Shown: positions 36,851 to 43,835 of the stretch, piece after piece
How positions within the stretch are numbered: the first letter of the stretch is position 1
How the letters are laid out: each line of letters starts with the position of its first letter
DNA from: JBCAXA01 sp038534295
GTDB lineage: Bacteria > Pseudomonadota > Gammaproteobacteria > Steroidobacterales > Woeseiaceae
Reading direction: 5' to 3'
Length of the DNA: 64,000 nucleotides
NCBI GenBank assembly: GCA_038534295.1
Contig: JBCAXA010000001.1
Location: 1,860,001 to 1,924,000 of the forward strand
The notes under the pieces: model-generated
Databases searched by the model: none
The model's input: only the letters and a program-made list of their open reading frames with translations
What the model was told of the DNA's origin: nothing
Program-made: the position numbers and the translations under genes

Positions 36851-36890
36851 ATACTCGGTCCGCTCGTGACCCCTAGCGGACTCTAGAAGC
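36851..36890 (+). repeat. Array repeat, copy 1 (partial, right half)
   Basis: Contains TGACCCCTAGCGGACTCT, matching the right end of the array repeat (TGACCC-A-AGCGGACTGT). The left half is not recognisable. It precedes the first cassette-like gene by 18 bases. Confidence 0.5.
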
Positions 36891-36908
36891 CCGACAACCA
36901 AAGGTATT

Positions 36909-37772
36909 ATGACGACTGCCCTTTTTGCTCTCATTTGCTGTGCACTAGGTTTGATGTCCGCGTGCACTAGCGTTGAGTCTGATATACCAAGCAATGAGCA
37001 GCTATCGACTGTCCGAGTGCTCACCCCTGAACAGGTCAACTACGTTCCTCTGAATCCGGCACGCGGCGATCGTAGCCCTAAGGCAGGCGTGCTTTGGGGC
37101 GACATTCGATCAGATGAATCATCCGGTGTTTTACTGCGATTCGCGGACGGATTCTCTTCGCCACCACACATCCACAACATAACCTACCGCGCGGTGGTGA
37201 TTAGCGGTGAGCTCCACAACGATGACCCTGGTGCAGAGAAGTTCTGGATGGGCCCCGGCTCATTCTGGACTCAGCCGGCGGGAGAGAACCACATCACCGC
37301 CGCTCGGCCGGGAGGTGGTGCCACGGCATTTCTGGAGATCCTGTCAGGTCCCTATCTCGTTCAGCCTGCCGCTGAGGCATTCGACAATGGGGAACAACCT
37401 GTCAACGTCGCAAGCTCGAACCTTGTCTGGATGGGGGCCGACGAATTCTCCCGGATAGAAAAGAGGAGCGACAATACAGGCGCGGAGGTCGCACTCCTTT
37501 GGGGAGACTTTAGCGGAGAGTCCTTAAACGGCTCATTCTTGAGGCTATCAGCAGGTTATTCCGGCAGTCTTTCAACTACGTCTGGAATGTTGAGGTCAGT
37601 CGTAGTGCAGGGTGACCTAGCACACAGTGTGCCGAACGCGACGCGTACCAGCGTCATTGGACCTGGAGGTTTTTTCGAATCCGCGTCTGGCCTAGATCAC
37701 ACGGTGTCGTGCCAGTCGGATGTGGCCTGCATCATCTATCTTCGGACCCGGGGCGAATTCCGGATTCGGTAG
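36909..37772 (+). CDS. DUF4437-like bicupin lipoprotein
   Basis: A 287-residue probable lipoprotein (lipobox LMSAC at residues 15-19) with two cupin-like halves. The first has GVLLRFADGFSSPPHIHNIT then VVISGELHND, with a metal-binding HIH. The second has ALLWGDFSGESLNGSFLRL and GPGGFFESASGLDHTV and lacks most of the histidines. The pattern fits DUF4437. It is the first gene of the array, visibly lower in GC than 34831-36609, with repeat copies on both sides. Confidence 0.75.
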   Translation: MTTALFALICCALGLMSACTSVESDIPSNEQLSTVRVLTPEQVNYVPLNPARGDRSPKAGVLWGDIRSDESSGVLLRFADGFSSPPHIHNITYRAVVISGELHNDDPGAEKFWMGPGSFWTQPAGENHITAARPGGGATAFLEILSGPYLVQPAAEAFDNGEQPVNVASSNLVWMGADEFSRIEKRSDNTGAEVALLWGDFSGESLNGSFLRLSAGYSGSLSTTSGMLRSVVVQGDLAHSVPNATRTSVIGPGGFFESASGLDHTVSCQSDVACIIYLRTRGEFRIR

Positions 37773-37810
37773 TTAGCTGAGGTGTCGCTCTTGATCCGGT
37801 ACCTTGGCGT

Positions 37811-37891
37811 CCGCTTTTGGCCGACATCCGCCCGTAACGCCTCGTTAGCTATAATTCTTGCTACTGACCCAAACCGGACTGTCGAGCCTCG
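37811..37891 (+). repeat. Array repeat, copy 2
   Basis: Starts CCGCTTTTGGCCGACATCCG and ends TGCTACTGACCCAAACCGGA. It contains TAACG-CCT-CGTTA, a small inverted repeat. The first 38 bases after the upstream stop are outside the repeat. Confidence 0.65.
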
Positions 37892-37936
37892 AGTGAATAA
37901 CCGCAGCTCGGCGACCTATTTCTCGGACCTTCGCTA

Positions 37937-38587
37937 TTGATCTCATCTTCGGAGCAATGGTCCAAGCTTCGCGATCGGCTGTTCAATCCCGCTCTCCGGG
38001 AGTTCGGTTTTGTAGGATCACGTGCTGAGCTTCAGCACGTTCGGCGAGCCGAACAGATTCACTTTGTGCGCAGCCAGTTCTACGTCGACGGAAGCGTCAA
38101 TTTGGGGATTGGCATTCACTTTCGAGACATGCCCCCATTTCGATTCGCGGCTTGGCCTGGTTCTGTCGGTCCAAATAAGTTGTGTTTTGAGTCATCATTC
38201 TTAAAACGTCGATCGAGACTCGGATTGGCGGGAGATGCTGTTTCCAATGAGCAGGCTGTAGTTAGGGAAGCTGACCGACTTGTGGAAGATCTCAACTCTG
38301 CTGGCGATCTATGTGGTGACGGTACTGAGCTATTGGCGCTGTTTCCGCCAGATATGATCGAACCAGACCTGGATCGGATTCCATTGAACCAGACTGCAAA
38401 TCTTGTGTTTTCGGGCTGGTACCCAAATTTGGGTGCCTTGATAGTCGCGCTTGCCACGAAATCACAAGCGATTGGCAACGAGCAACTATCGGATGAGTAT
38501 TTAGAACTGGCGTCCGCGTACCGGGATTTTCTGAGGCCAAATTTGGCAGAGTTCGAGTCCGCCGTCTCCCAACTAAGGAGAAAATGA
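37937..38587 (+). CDS. Protein of unknown function, DUF4304-like
   Basis: A 216-residue soluble protein. Its N-terminal layout (LRDRLFNPALREFGFVGSRA, then a strand-rich part with IHFVRSQFYVDGSVNLGIGI) resembles DUF4304 proteins, but I am not certain. No ATG is available near the 5' end. The TTG at 37937 is the first possible start after the in-frame stop at 37898, and no good Shine-Dalgarno is seen. The stop overlaps the next repeat copy. Confidence 0.6.
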   Translation: MISSSEQWSKLRDRLFNPALREFGFVGSRAELQHVRRAEQIHFVRSQFYVDGSVNLGIGIHFRDMPPFRFAAWPGSVGPNKLCFESSFLKRRSRLGLAGDAVSNEQAVVREADRLVEDLNSAGDLCGDGTELLALFPPDMIEPDLDRIPLNQTANLVFSGWYPNLGALIVALATKSQAIGNEQLSDEYLELASAYRDFLRPNLAEFESAVSQLRRK

Positions 38588-38670
38588 CCGGCTTGTTGTG
38601 GCCGATATCGGACTGGCTCCTGTCATTCGATACACTGCTTGCTACTGACCCATAGCGGCCTGTCGCCAGC
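38585..38670 (+). repeat. Array repeat, copy 3
   Basis: Begins at the stop codon of the preceding gene (TGACCGGCTTGTTGTGGCCG) and ends CTTGCTACTGACCCATAGCG. The right half is nearly the same as copy 2. Confidence 0.7.
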
Positions 38671-38695
38671 AGAGGCTCCGCAACGCAAATTTCCC

Positions 38696-39223
38696 ATGTC
38701 CTCGCAGAACACAGTCATTGTGATCGTCTTTGCGATACTGAGTATCGGTGTCCTGTTGATCAGCCTTGGCATCACTGACGATGACGAGCGAATCGCGAAG
38801 GCCGATAGGTCAATTGATGACCTCGCCCTGACATTGACAAGAACAGCATGTTTCGGGACGTGCCCTGTGTACACCCTGTCTATCGCCAACGATAATTCCG
38901 TTCGGTTTGAAGGAATCGCTTTCACTGACGTTGAAGGCGTTGTGGAATCTACTCTAACGCACGATCAGATGGCTGCAATCACGGAAGATATAGTCCGTTC
39001 CAATTTCTTCGGCCACAAACATGATGATAAGTGCATCGTTTTCGCGACAGACCACCCATCCGTAAAGCTTGACATTCGCTGGCATCGGCGTGAGCGAATT
39101 GCTGATGTAAATCTCGGTTGTCAAAAGCGAAGGCCTGATCCCGTTCCCGGTCTTGCCGATAGGGTCGATCACATTGTGAATACTATGCAGTGGATCGGTG
39201 ACACGCCAAAGGAATGGCGTTAA
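38696..39223 (+). CDS. DUF6438-like protein with one membrane helix
   Basis: A 175-residue protein with an N-terminal membrane anchor (about residues 6-26, VIVIVFAILSIGVLLISLGI) and an extracytoplasmic domain containing LTRTACFGTCPVYTLSI, the hallmark of DUF6438. The two cysteines there may form a disulfide. The frame is open from 38639, but that part lies in the repeat, so I chose the ATG at 38696. The function is unknown. Confidence 0.78.
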   Translation: MSSQNTVIVIVFAILSIGVLLISLGITDDDERIAKADRSIDDLALTLTRTACFGTCPVYTLSIANDNSVRFEGIAFTDVEGVVESTLTHDQMAAITEDIVRSNFFGHKHDDKCIVFATDHPSVKLDIRWHRRERIADVNLGCQKRRPDPVPGLADRVDHIVNTMQWIGDTPKEWR

Positions 39224-39300
39224 CCAGCGGCAGGTTCTGGCCGACTCCGGAAACAAGTCGAGCGCTTACTATTCTTTCAGCTGCTGCCCCTTTCCTGTGT
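39224..39300 (+). repeat. Array repeat, copy 4 (subtype with conserved centre)
   Basis: Directly follows the upstream TAA. Contains GGCCGACTCCGGAAACAAGT followed by CGAGCGCTTACTATTCTTTC and AGCTGCTG. The 50-base centre is almost identical to copies 6 and 8. Confidence 0.75.
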
Positions 39301-39351
39301 TCGAAAGAACCTCCTAAACAAACCTAGAAGCAGGAGCTTCGGCCTGAATCC

Positions 39352-39389
39352 GCGATGTAATACTTGCCTGATCATCCAACTTACATCGC
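39352..39389. repeat. Nine-base perfect inverted repeat in a low-GC spacer
   Basis: GCGATGTAA (39352-39360) and TTACATCGC (39381-39389) are exact inverted copies with a 20-base spacer, 22 bases before the ATG at 39412. It may be a regulator site or a hairpin. Confidence 0.55.
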
Positions 39390-39411
39390 TATTTAAATCA
39401 CTGTAGTGACA

Positions 39412-39693
39412 ATGCTTGCCACCAGCGTGATCCAGTGGTCGTTCTTACTCGGTCTAAGGAAGCGGCACCCTGATCAATGGAGACATGCAGGCTCGCCTAC
39501 AATTCGGTCTGATCAGGGATTTTTCAGCGCTTGGCCGACAGTTCGTTACCTGATGCGAAAAGACTATGAGCCCAGCGGCGATGCTACTGGTACCGTATTC
39601 TGTAGAGCACGCAGATCTCGAATGGTCTTTGGGTACTGGATTACGATCGCCGTGTTTGTCACTGCGGTTCTAGTGGCAACCTCGCACGGATAG
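39412..39693 (+). CDS. Small membrane protein of unknown function
   Basis: A 93-residue protein with a hydrophobic N-terminus (MLATSVIQWSFLLGL), a polar centre (RKRHPDQWRHAGSPTI, SAWPTVRYLMRKDYE) and a C-terminal membrane helix (VFGYWITIAVFVTAVLVATS). The RKRHPDQW-HAG pattern is seen in small conserved proteins of marine gammaproteobacteria, but I know no function. GTG at 39406 is an alternative start. It lies between repeat copies 4 and 5. Confidence 0.6.
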   Translation: MLATSVIQWSFLLGLRKRHPDQWRHAGSPTIRSDQGFFSAWPTVRYLMRKDYEPSGDATGTVFCRARRSRMVFGYWITIAVFVTAVLVATSHG

Positions 39694-39732
39694 CCGTCCA
39701 GTTGGTCGTGAAGCGAGATGTTCGACCTATAA

Positions 39733-39787
39733 GTGACCGGCGGCTTCTGGCCAAAACCTGGTATTGAGACCTGACCGACGCGCACTC
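39733..39787 (+). repeat. Array repeat, copy 5 (diverged)
   Basis: Keeps the left end TGACCGGCGGCTTCTGGCC, but the right half is diverged (ACCTGACCGACG). It lies 40 bases after the upstream stop and touches the next start codon. Confidence 0.55.
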
Positions 39788-39789
39788 CC

Positions 39790-40479
39790 ATGAACCAAAC
39801 AGTCCGAAATCTACCCAGCAGGTCAGATATGTTTTTTCGAATTTCGCGAATCTCAGGTCTGTTTCTGATTTTCGGTTTGACTTCCATTGCTGCCGAGGCG
39901 CAAGAATTCCTGGTGCTCGAGAGTCCGTCTGTTCTCTCACCAGAGAAGCTTGAACAAGTTGTTGAAAAACTCGCCCCATATATTGATCGCTACCCGCCGA
40001 AGTTTGACTCAGAAGAACAAGCCAAGGAGATAATCGAGTTTTCGCAACGGGTGGTGGACGAGCTATCAGCGGGCGAGCTGAAAGTGGCAGCTAACTCGGC
40101 GACTATGACGAACTTGGCGTTCTTCTTGGCTATGGCGCACAACATCGACTTGGGCACTGCGCCTTCTGCATACGATATGTTCGAGCAAGCATTGAAACTG
40201 GACCCAGAAAGCCGAAGGGCGAACTACCTTTTCGGCATGTTTTTGACACGAACTGCTAGGTGGCGTTTCGATGGCCTGCCATATCTGGAGAAGGCGTTAG
40301 AGCTTGGCGAAGTTCACGCGAAATACACAATTGGACTAATCTACGTCCAGCTCGGAGAAAAGGAAAAGGGATTGTCCATATTGGAAGAATACGCAACAGA
40401 TTTTCCTGATTCCAACACGAATAAGTTGATCGACGGAATCAAGAGCGGCCGGGTAAAGTTCTTTAGTAGCGACGACTAG
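39790..40479 (+). CDS. Exported TPR/Sel1-like repeat protein
   Basis: A 229-residue protein with a signal peptide (about residues 15-37, ISRISGLFLIFGLTSIAAEA). Helical tetratricopeptide-like repeats follow in the second half (AYDMFEQALKLDPESRRANYL, YLEKALELGEVHAKYTIGLI, YVQLGEKEKGLSILEEY). Such repeats bind other proteins. Another ATG at residue 14 (39829) would shorten the leader. The function is unknown; it lies in the cassette-like array. Confidence 0.72.
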   Translation: MNQTVRNLPSRSDMFFRISRISGLFLIFGLTSIAAEAQEFLVLESPSVLSPEKLEQVVEKLAPYIDRYPPKFDSEEQAKEIIEFSQRVVDELSAGELKVAANSATMTNLAFFLAMAHNIDLGTAPSAYDMFEQALKLDPESRRANYLFGMFLTRTARWRFDGLPYLEKALELGEVHAKYTIGLIYVQLGEKEKGLSILEEYATDFPDSNTNKLIDGIKSGRVKFFSSDD

Positions 40480-40520
40480 CTAGCCATTCTGCGAAGACTC
40501 GGCGAAGAATAGTTTCGGCA

Positions 40521-40595
40521 ATGACCGCTATTGGCCGACTCCGGGAAAAAGTCGAGCGCTTGCTATTCTTTCAGCTGCTGACCCTTTGCAGTCGC
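40521..40595 (+). repeat. Array repeat, copy 6 (subtype with conserved centre)
   Basis: ATGACCGCTATTGGCCGACT, then CCGGGAAAAAGTCGAGCGCT and TGCTATTCTTTCAGCTGCTG. It is 41 bases after the upstream stop. A short CGACT/AGTCG stem is possible. The repeat is open in the frame of the following gene. Confidence 0.75.
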
Positions 40596-40934
40596 ACGGC
40601 AAGTAGGACAACCATCAGAACACTCTCCGCTATTTTGACGGTCTGCTTTTTAGCCTCGTGTTCAACTAATCCGTGGGTCGAGTCAAACTTCCGCGCTCAA
40701 CGCGAAGACGCTCGTGATAATGACGACTTTTTACCGTGGTCAGAAGCCGCGGAACTCATCGTCGACCGCTGCCAGGAAGTCACGGGAATATTCCAAGGGC
40801 ACAGCCGCGTCGTCTCTATCGGCTTCCAAAACGAAGAGACAGTGACCACAATTTCGCCGAAGATCGATCAAGTTATCGGGATAGTTGAGCGATGCCATAG
40901 TGACTTTGAAAGCGTGGCGATCATCATGGAGTGA
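40521..40934 (+). CDS. Small lipoprotein whose annotated start lies inside a repeat
   Basis: A frame of 137 residues. The first ~25 residues (MTAIGRLREKVERLLFFQLL) are translated repeat DNA and probably not part of the natural protein. After it comes RTLSAILTVCFLASCSTNPW, a convincing lipoprotein signal with lipobox LASC, then a short acidic domain. No ATG or GTG lies between the repeat and the signal, so the true start may be a TTG or the repeat ATG. The function is unknown. Its stop lies in the next repeat. Confidence 0.55.
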   Translation: MTAIGRLREKVERLLFFQLLTLCSRTASRTTIRTLSAILTVCFLASCSTNPWVESNFRAQREDARDNDDFLPWSEAAELIVDRCQEVTGIFQGHSRVVSIGFQNEETVTTISPKIDQVIGIVERCHSDFESVAIIME

Positions 40935-41001
40935 GTGGCGGCTCCTGGCCGTGTGCAGCAGCTCTGTTTTCCTGAGTTAGACTGGCGGCCGCTGACCCAA
41001 A
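40932..41001 (+). repeat. Array repeat, copy 7 (GTTAGAC subtype)
   Basis: Begins at the upstream stop codon, TGAGTGGCGGCTCCTGGCCG, and ends TGGCGGCCGCTGACCCAAAG. The TGAGTTAGACTGGCGGC block is shared exactly with copy 9. GTTAGAC fits the integron attC core GTTRRRY. Confidence 0.75.
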
Positions 41002-41053
41002 GCGATCACACACTTTTGTCGCTATTTCGATGTAATGATTCAGGTTCTTATAG

Positions 41054-41470
41054 ATGGATGAGGGATGGCACGAGGATCAATACCTCATCATGTTCAGTGG
41101 CGATGAGATTGAGGCTGCCACCAATCGTTACAACTGTCAGAAGTACCTCCCCGGCTATGAGGTCGTGGGTCTTGCCGGCTGGGATGACCTACTAGTTCGA
41201 GATTCGACAGGGGAAACGTACTCTGTGCCAGCAGTACCACTTGTACAGGAGCGCGTTGCGAAATGGTCGTTTCCGTGTACCCCGGATGCACTCCAACCGG
41301 ACGAAAAGTTCACAGGAAAAATCAAGTGGTATCTGACGCCGATAGTTTTTGGCGGCGACCCAGAGGCGAGCGACAACCTCGCATGGTTAACTCATGAGCA
41401 GCACGGTGAAGCGATGACTTGGTGGAATGAGAAATTCCTCGACGTGAAGGCATCTCAGACAACAAAATAG
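41054..41470 (+). CDS. Soluble protein of unknown function
   Basis: A 138-residue acidic protein, rich in tryptophan and tyrosine, with NRYNCQKYLPGYEVVGLAGW then DDLLVRDSTGETYSVPAVPL. The block looks like a small alpha/beta domain seen in other conserved single-domain proteins, but I cannot name a family with confidence. Start options are the ATG at 41054 or the ATG at 41090. There is no signal peptide. It is part of the array. Confidence 0.6.
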   Translation: MDEGWHEDQYLIMFSGDEIEAATNRYNCQKYLPGYEVVGLAGWDDLLVRDSTGETYSVPAVPLVQERVAKWSFPCTPDALQPDEKFTGKIKWYLTPIVFGGDPEASDNLAWLTHEQHGEAMTWWNEKFLDVKASQTTK

Positions 41471-41479
41471 GCGGCTCCC

Positions 41480-41555
41480 ACCGACCGCTTTTAGCCGACC
41501 CCGGAAACAAGTCGAGCGCTTGCTATTCTTTCAGCTGCTGACCCCAAGCAGCGGT
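41480..41555 (+). repeat. Array repeat, copy 8 (subtype with conserved centre)
   Basis: CCGACCGCTTTTAGCCGACC, then CCGGAAACAAGTCGAGCGCT and TGCTATTCTTTCAGCTGCTG. It lies 9 bases after the upstream TAG. The centre is nearly identical to copies 4 and 6. Confidence 0.75.
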
Positions 41556-41599
41556 TCGATTCGTTTAGAGCAAGAGACGCCAGTTTACCAAGGTAAACC

Positions 41600-42133
41600 A
41601 TGTTTAGGCTGACGGTGATCGCCGCGGCATTGAGCGTTGTACTGTCGATTTCTTTCTTCCTTCTTAACCGCGAATGCCCGATGGTCGTCGACGGTCCGAG
41701 TTCGGTAATCGGAAAGTCGTTGTCTGAAATCGAGAATCTGGGCTTGGCTGTAACCATGTACAGACTGGAGAACAAGCGATATCCGTCGTCTCTGGAAGAT
41801 TTAGTTCAGGCCAACAATATCTACCGAGTGCCTACTGATTCTTATGGAACGCCTTATAGGTACACGGTAACGAAGAATGGCTCTGGATTTGAAATCTATT
41901 CATTGGGGGCCAACAGAACGGACGAGTCAGGTCGCGGGGATGACATAGTCTCAGCGGGCAAGAAGTATAGTTGCCCACTTTATTATCGTTGCCCTACATC
42001 CTGCGAACGGTTCAATTCTGCTGTGTTCTTCGGAGGCGCATTGTCTTGGCTCGCTACGATTATCCTGACGATCATATGGTTTATTCGATCGGCACTTCGG
42101 GCAATCCGCCGTCCCAGAGACTCCAATTCGTGA
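41600..42133 (+). CDS. Membrane protein with a GspG-like domain
   Basis: A 177-residue protein with an N-terminal membrane helix (residues 3-21) and a soluble middle part resembling the C-terminal domain of type II secretion pseudopilin GspG: LAVTMYRLENKRYPSSLEDL, PTDSYGTPYRYTVTKNGSGF, EIYSLGANRTDESGRGDDIV. A C-terminal membrane helix follows (about residues 140-163). The prepilin leader motif is absent, so it is probably not a pilin. The function is unknown; it lies in the array. Confidence 0.7.
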   Translation: MFRLTVIAAALSVVLSISFFLLNRECPMVVDGPSSVIGKSLSEIENLGLAVTMYRLENKRYPSSLEDLVQANNIYRVPTDSYGTPYRYTVTKNGSGFEIYSLGANRTDESGRGDDIVSAGKKYSCPLYYRCPTSCERFNSAVFFGGALSWLATIILTIIWFIRSALRAIRRPRDSNS

Positions 42134-42137
42134 CTTT

Positions 42138-42216
42138 CGACCGGCCGCTCCTGGCCGAGTGCAGCAGCCCTGGGTTCCTGAGTTAGACTGGCGGCTGCTG
42201 ACCCAAAGCCGACGCT
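42138..42216 (+). repeat. Array repeat, copy 9 (GTTAGAC subtype, best stem)
   Basis: Starts 4 bases after the upstream TGA with CGACCGGCCGCTCCTGGCC. CAGCAGCC (42162-42169) pairs perfectly with GGCTGCTG (42193-42200). The loop holds GAGTTAGACTGG. It ends CTGACCCAAAGCCGACG. Confidence 0.75.
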
Positions 42217-42289
42217 CGTGCGTAGCGCTTCGAACGTCTGCTCTTGCGGCCAGAATCTATTCGAACTCAATCTGATAAAGGCAATTCAA

Positions 42290-43780
42290 ATGTCTAAACC
42301 TTCTATCGTGATAGCGACAGCCATACTCATCGTCGTGTGCGCATGCGGGATCGAATCCGCAGCAGATTCGTTTGAGCCCAGCCCGCGGGCTCTTGAGGGG
42401 ACTGTGGACACCCGGATAGGGGAACTGGAGTTCATTAACGGCTATCCGTCCGATGAGACTATCGACAAGCTCTACAACGAGATGGACTTCCAACGTGCTG
42501 TCCAGGCCTATATCTGGGGGTTGCCCATGGTCGAGATGGCCGAGTGGGCCCGAAATCACCACGAGGTTTTCGGCGCCGGTCACTTCGACTTCACGACGTA
42601 TCTCGATTTCGTCGAAAAGCAGGGCATCCTGACCGCCAATGCGACAACGCCGTACATGATGGCCTTCCCGAATCTGAAGGAAACCGGACCGCTTGTTTTT
42701 GAGATTCCGGCAGGCCCAACTGCGGGAGGATTGCTCGATTTCTGGCAGCGTCCGTTCGCGGATCTTGGTCAAACAGGGCCAGACCAGGGCAAAGGAGCGA
42801 AGTATCTTATTCTGGGACCCGGGCACGAATCGCTGAATCCGGATGGCTACATCGTAGTCCGGTCGCCACACTGGAACTTGTTTCTTGGACATCGAGTGCT
42901 GGATCCAGACCCCGAGCGCGCCGCTGCTCTGCTCAAGGCGCACAAACTGTATGCCTATGCCGATCGGGATAATCCACCAGAGACTCGCTATGTGTCTGCT
43001 GCCGGTCAGGGCTGGGAGGCGCATCAACCGCGAGGTATCACTTACTTCGAACGGCTTGCTGGCGTGCTGGAGATCGAGCCTGTTGAACCCCGCGACTACA
43101 TGATAATGGCGATGCTTCGGCCCCTCGGCATCATGCCCGGCGTCTCCTTCAATCCTGATGAGCGCCAAACAAAGATCTTCGAAGAAGCGGCGATAGTGGG
43201 TGAGGCCATGGCACGAGCCAATTCCTACCAGAAGCGCTTTGAAGGTGCGCGGCTCTGGGAAGGCAAGCGCTGGGAAATCTCGCTGTTTATCAGCGATACC
43301 GACCAGGATCTGCCGACGCACACCCAACTTGATGAGCGCGCATCCTGGTTCTACGAAGCGATCGGTGTCACCGATGGCATGATGGGCAAGACAGTTGGAG
43401 CCGGGCAGGTCTACCTCGAAGCGCAGAAGGATAGTGATGACAACTGGCTTGATGGCGGCAAGAACTACAAGCTGACGATTCCGGCCAATGTCCCTATGAA
43501 GCAGTTCTGGTCAGTGACTGTGTACGACAACGACACGCGTTGCTTCGTGCGCACCGGTCAGCTGCCCGACAAGTCGTCGCGCATGGATCTTGAGTTCAAC
43601 GACGATGGTTCGGTCGATCTGTACTTTGGGCCCGAGCCACCGACCGGTAACAGGCCGGAATCGAACTGGATCAAGACGGTTCCAGGCGAAGGCTGGTTTA
43701 CGTACTTCCGGTTGTATGCGCCGACCGAGGGCTATTTTGATCGGTCCTGGCAGCTGAACGACATTGAGCGTATCGACTGA
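42290..43780 (+). CDS. DUF1254/DUF1214 lipoprotein, first of two
   Basis: A 496-residue exported protein with a probable lipobox (VCAC) at about residue 21. The DUF1254 part begins with FQRAVQAYIWGLPMVEMAEW and contains ATTPYMMAFPNLKETGPLVF. The DUF1214 part has NVPMKQFWSVTVYDNDTRCF and YFGPEPPTGNRPESNWIKTV. Both are common in envelope proteins of unknown function. The frame begins at 42218, but the ATG at 42290 gives the sensible signal. A second family member follows 55 bases later, so the two probably form an operon. Less AT-rich than the other array genes. Confidence 0.85.
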   Translation: MSKPSIVIATAILIVVCACGIESAADSFEPSPRALEGTVDTRIGELEFINGYPSDETIDKLYNEMDFQRAVQAYIWGLPMVEMAEWARNHHEVFGAGHFDFTTYLDFVEKQGILTANATTPYMMAFPNLKETGPLVFEIPAGPTAGGLLDFWQRPFADLGQTGPDQGKGAKYLILGPGHESLNPDGYIVVRSPHWNLFLGHRVLDPDPERAAALLKAHKLYAYADRDNPPETRYVSAAGQGWEAHQPRGITYFERLAGVLEIEPVEPRDYMIMAMLRPLGIMPGVSFNPDERQTKIFEEAAIVGEAMARANSYQKRFEGARLWEGKRWEISLFISDTDQDLPTHTQLDERASWFYEAIGVTDGMMGKTVGAGQVYLEAQKDSDDNWLDGGKNYKLTIPANVPMKQFWSVTVYDNDTRCFVRTGQLPDKSSRMDLEFNDDGSVDLYFGPEPPTGNRPESNWIKTVPGEGWFTYFRLYAPTEGYFDRSWQLNDIERID

Positions 43781-43835
43781 TACTGGCTCACGAGTTTGGA
43801 ACAGCCTCAGCGAATGATTTTCTAAGGAGATCACA

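Larger units (their letters stand above)
36610..36908 (+). other. Non-coding stretch at the left edge of the cassette-like region
   Basis: About 300 bases with no convincing gene. It holds a REP-like hairpin at 36714-36740 and, at its right end, a partial copy of the array repeat (36851-36890). Confidence 0.6.

Noticed and set aside
42257..43327. 356-codon minus-strand frame opposite the DUF1254 gene
   Set aside because: The plus-strand gene has a signal peptide and family motifs; the reverse frame has none and is a codon-bias artefact.
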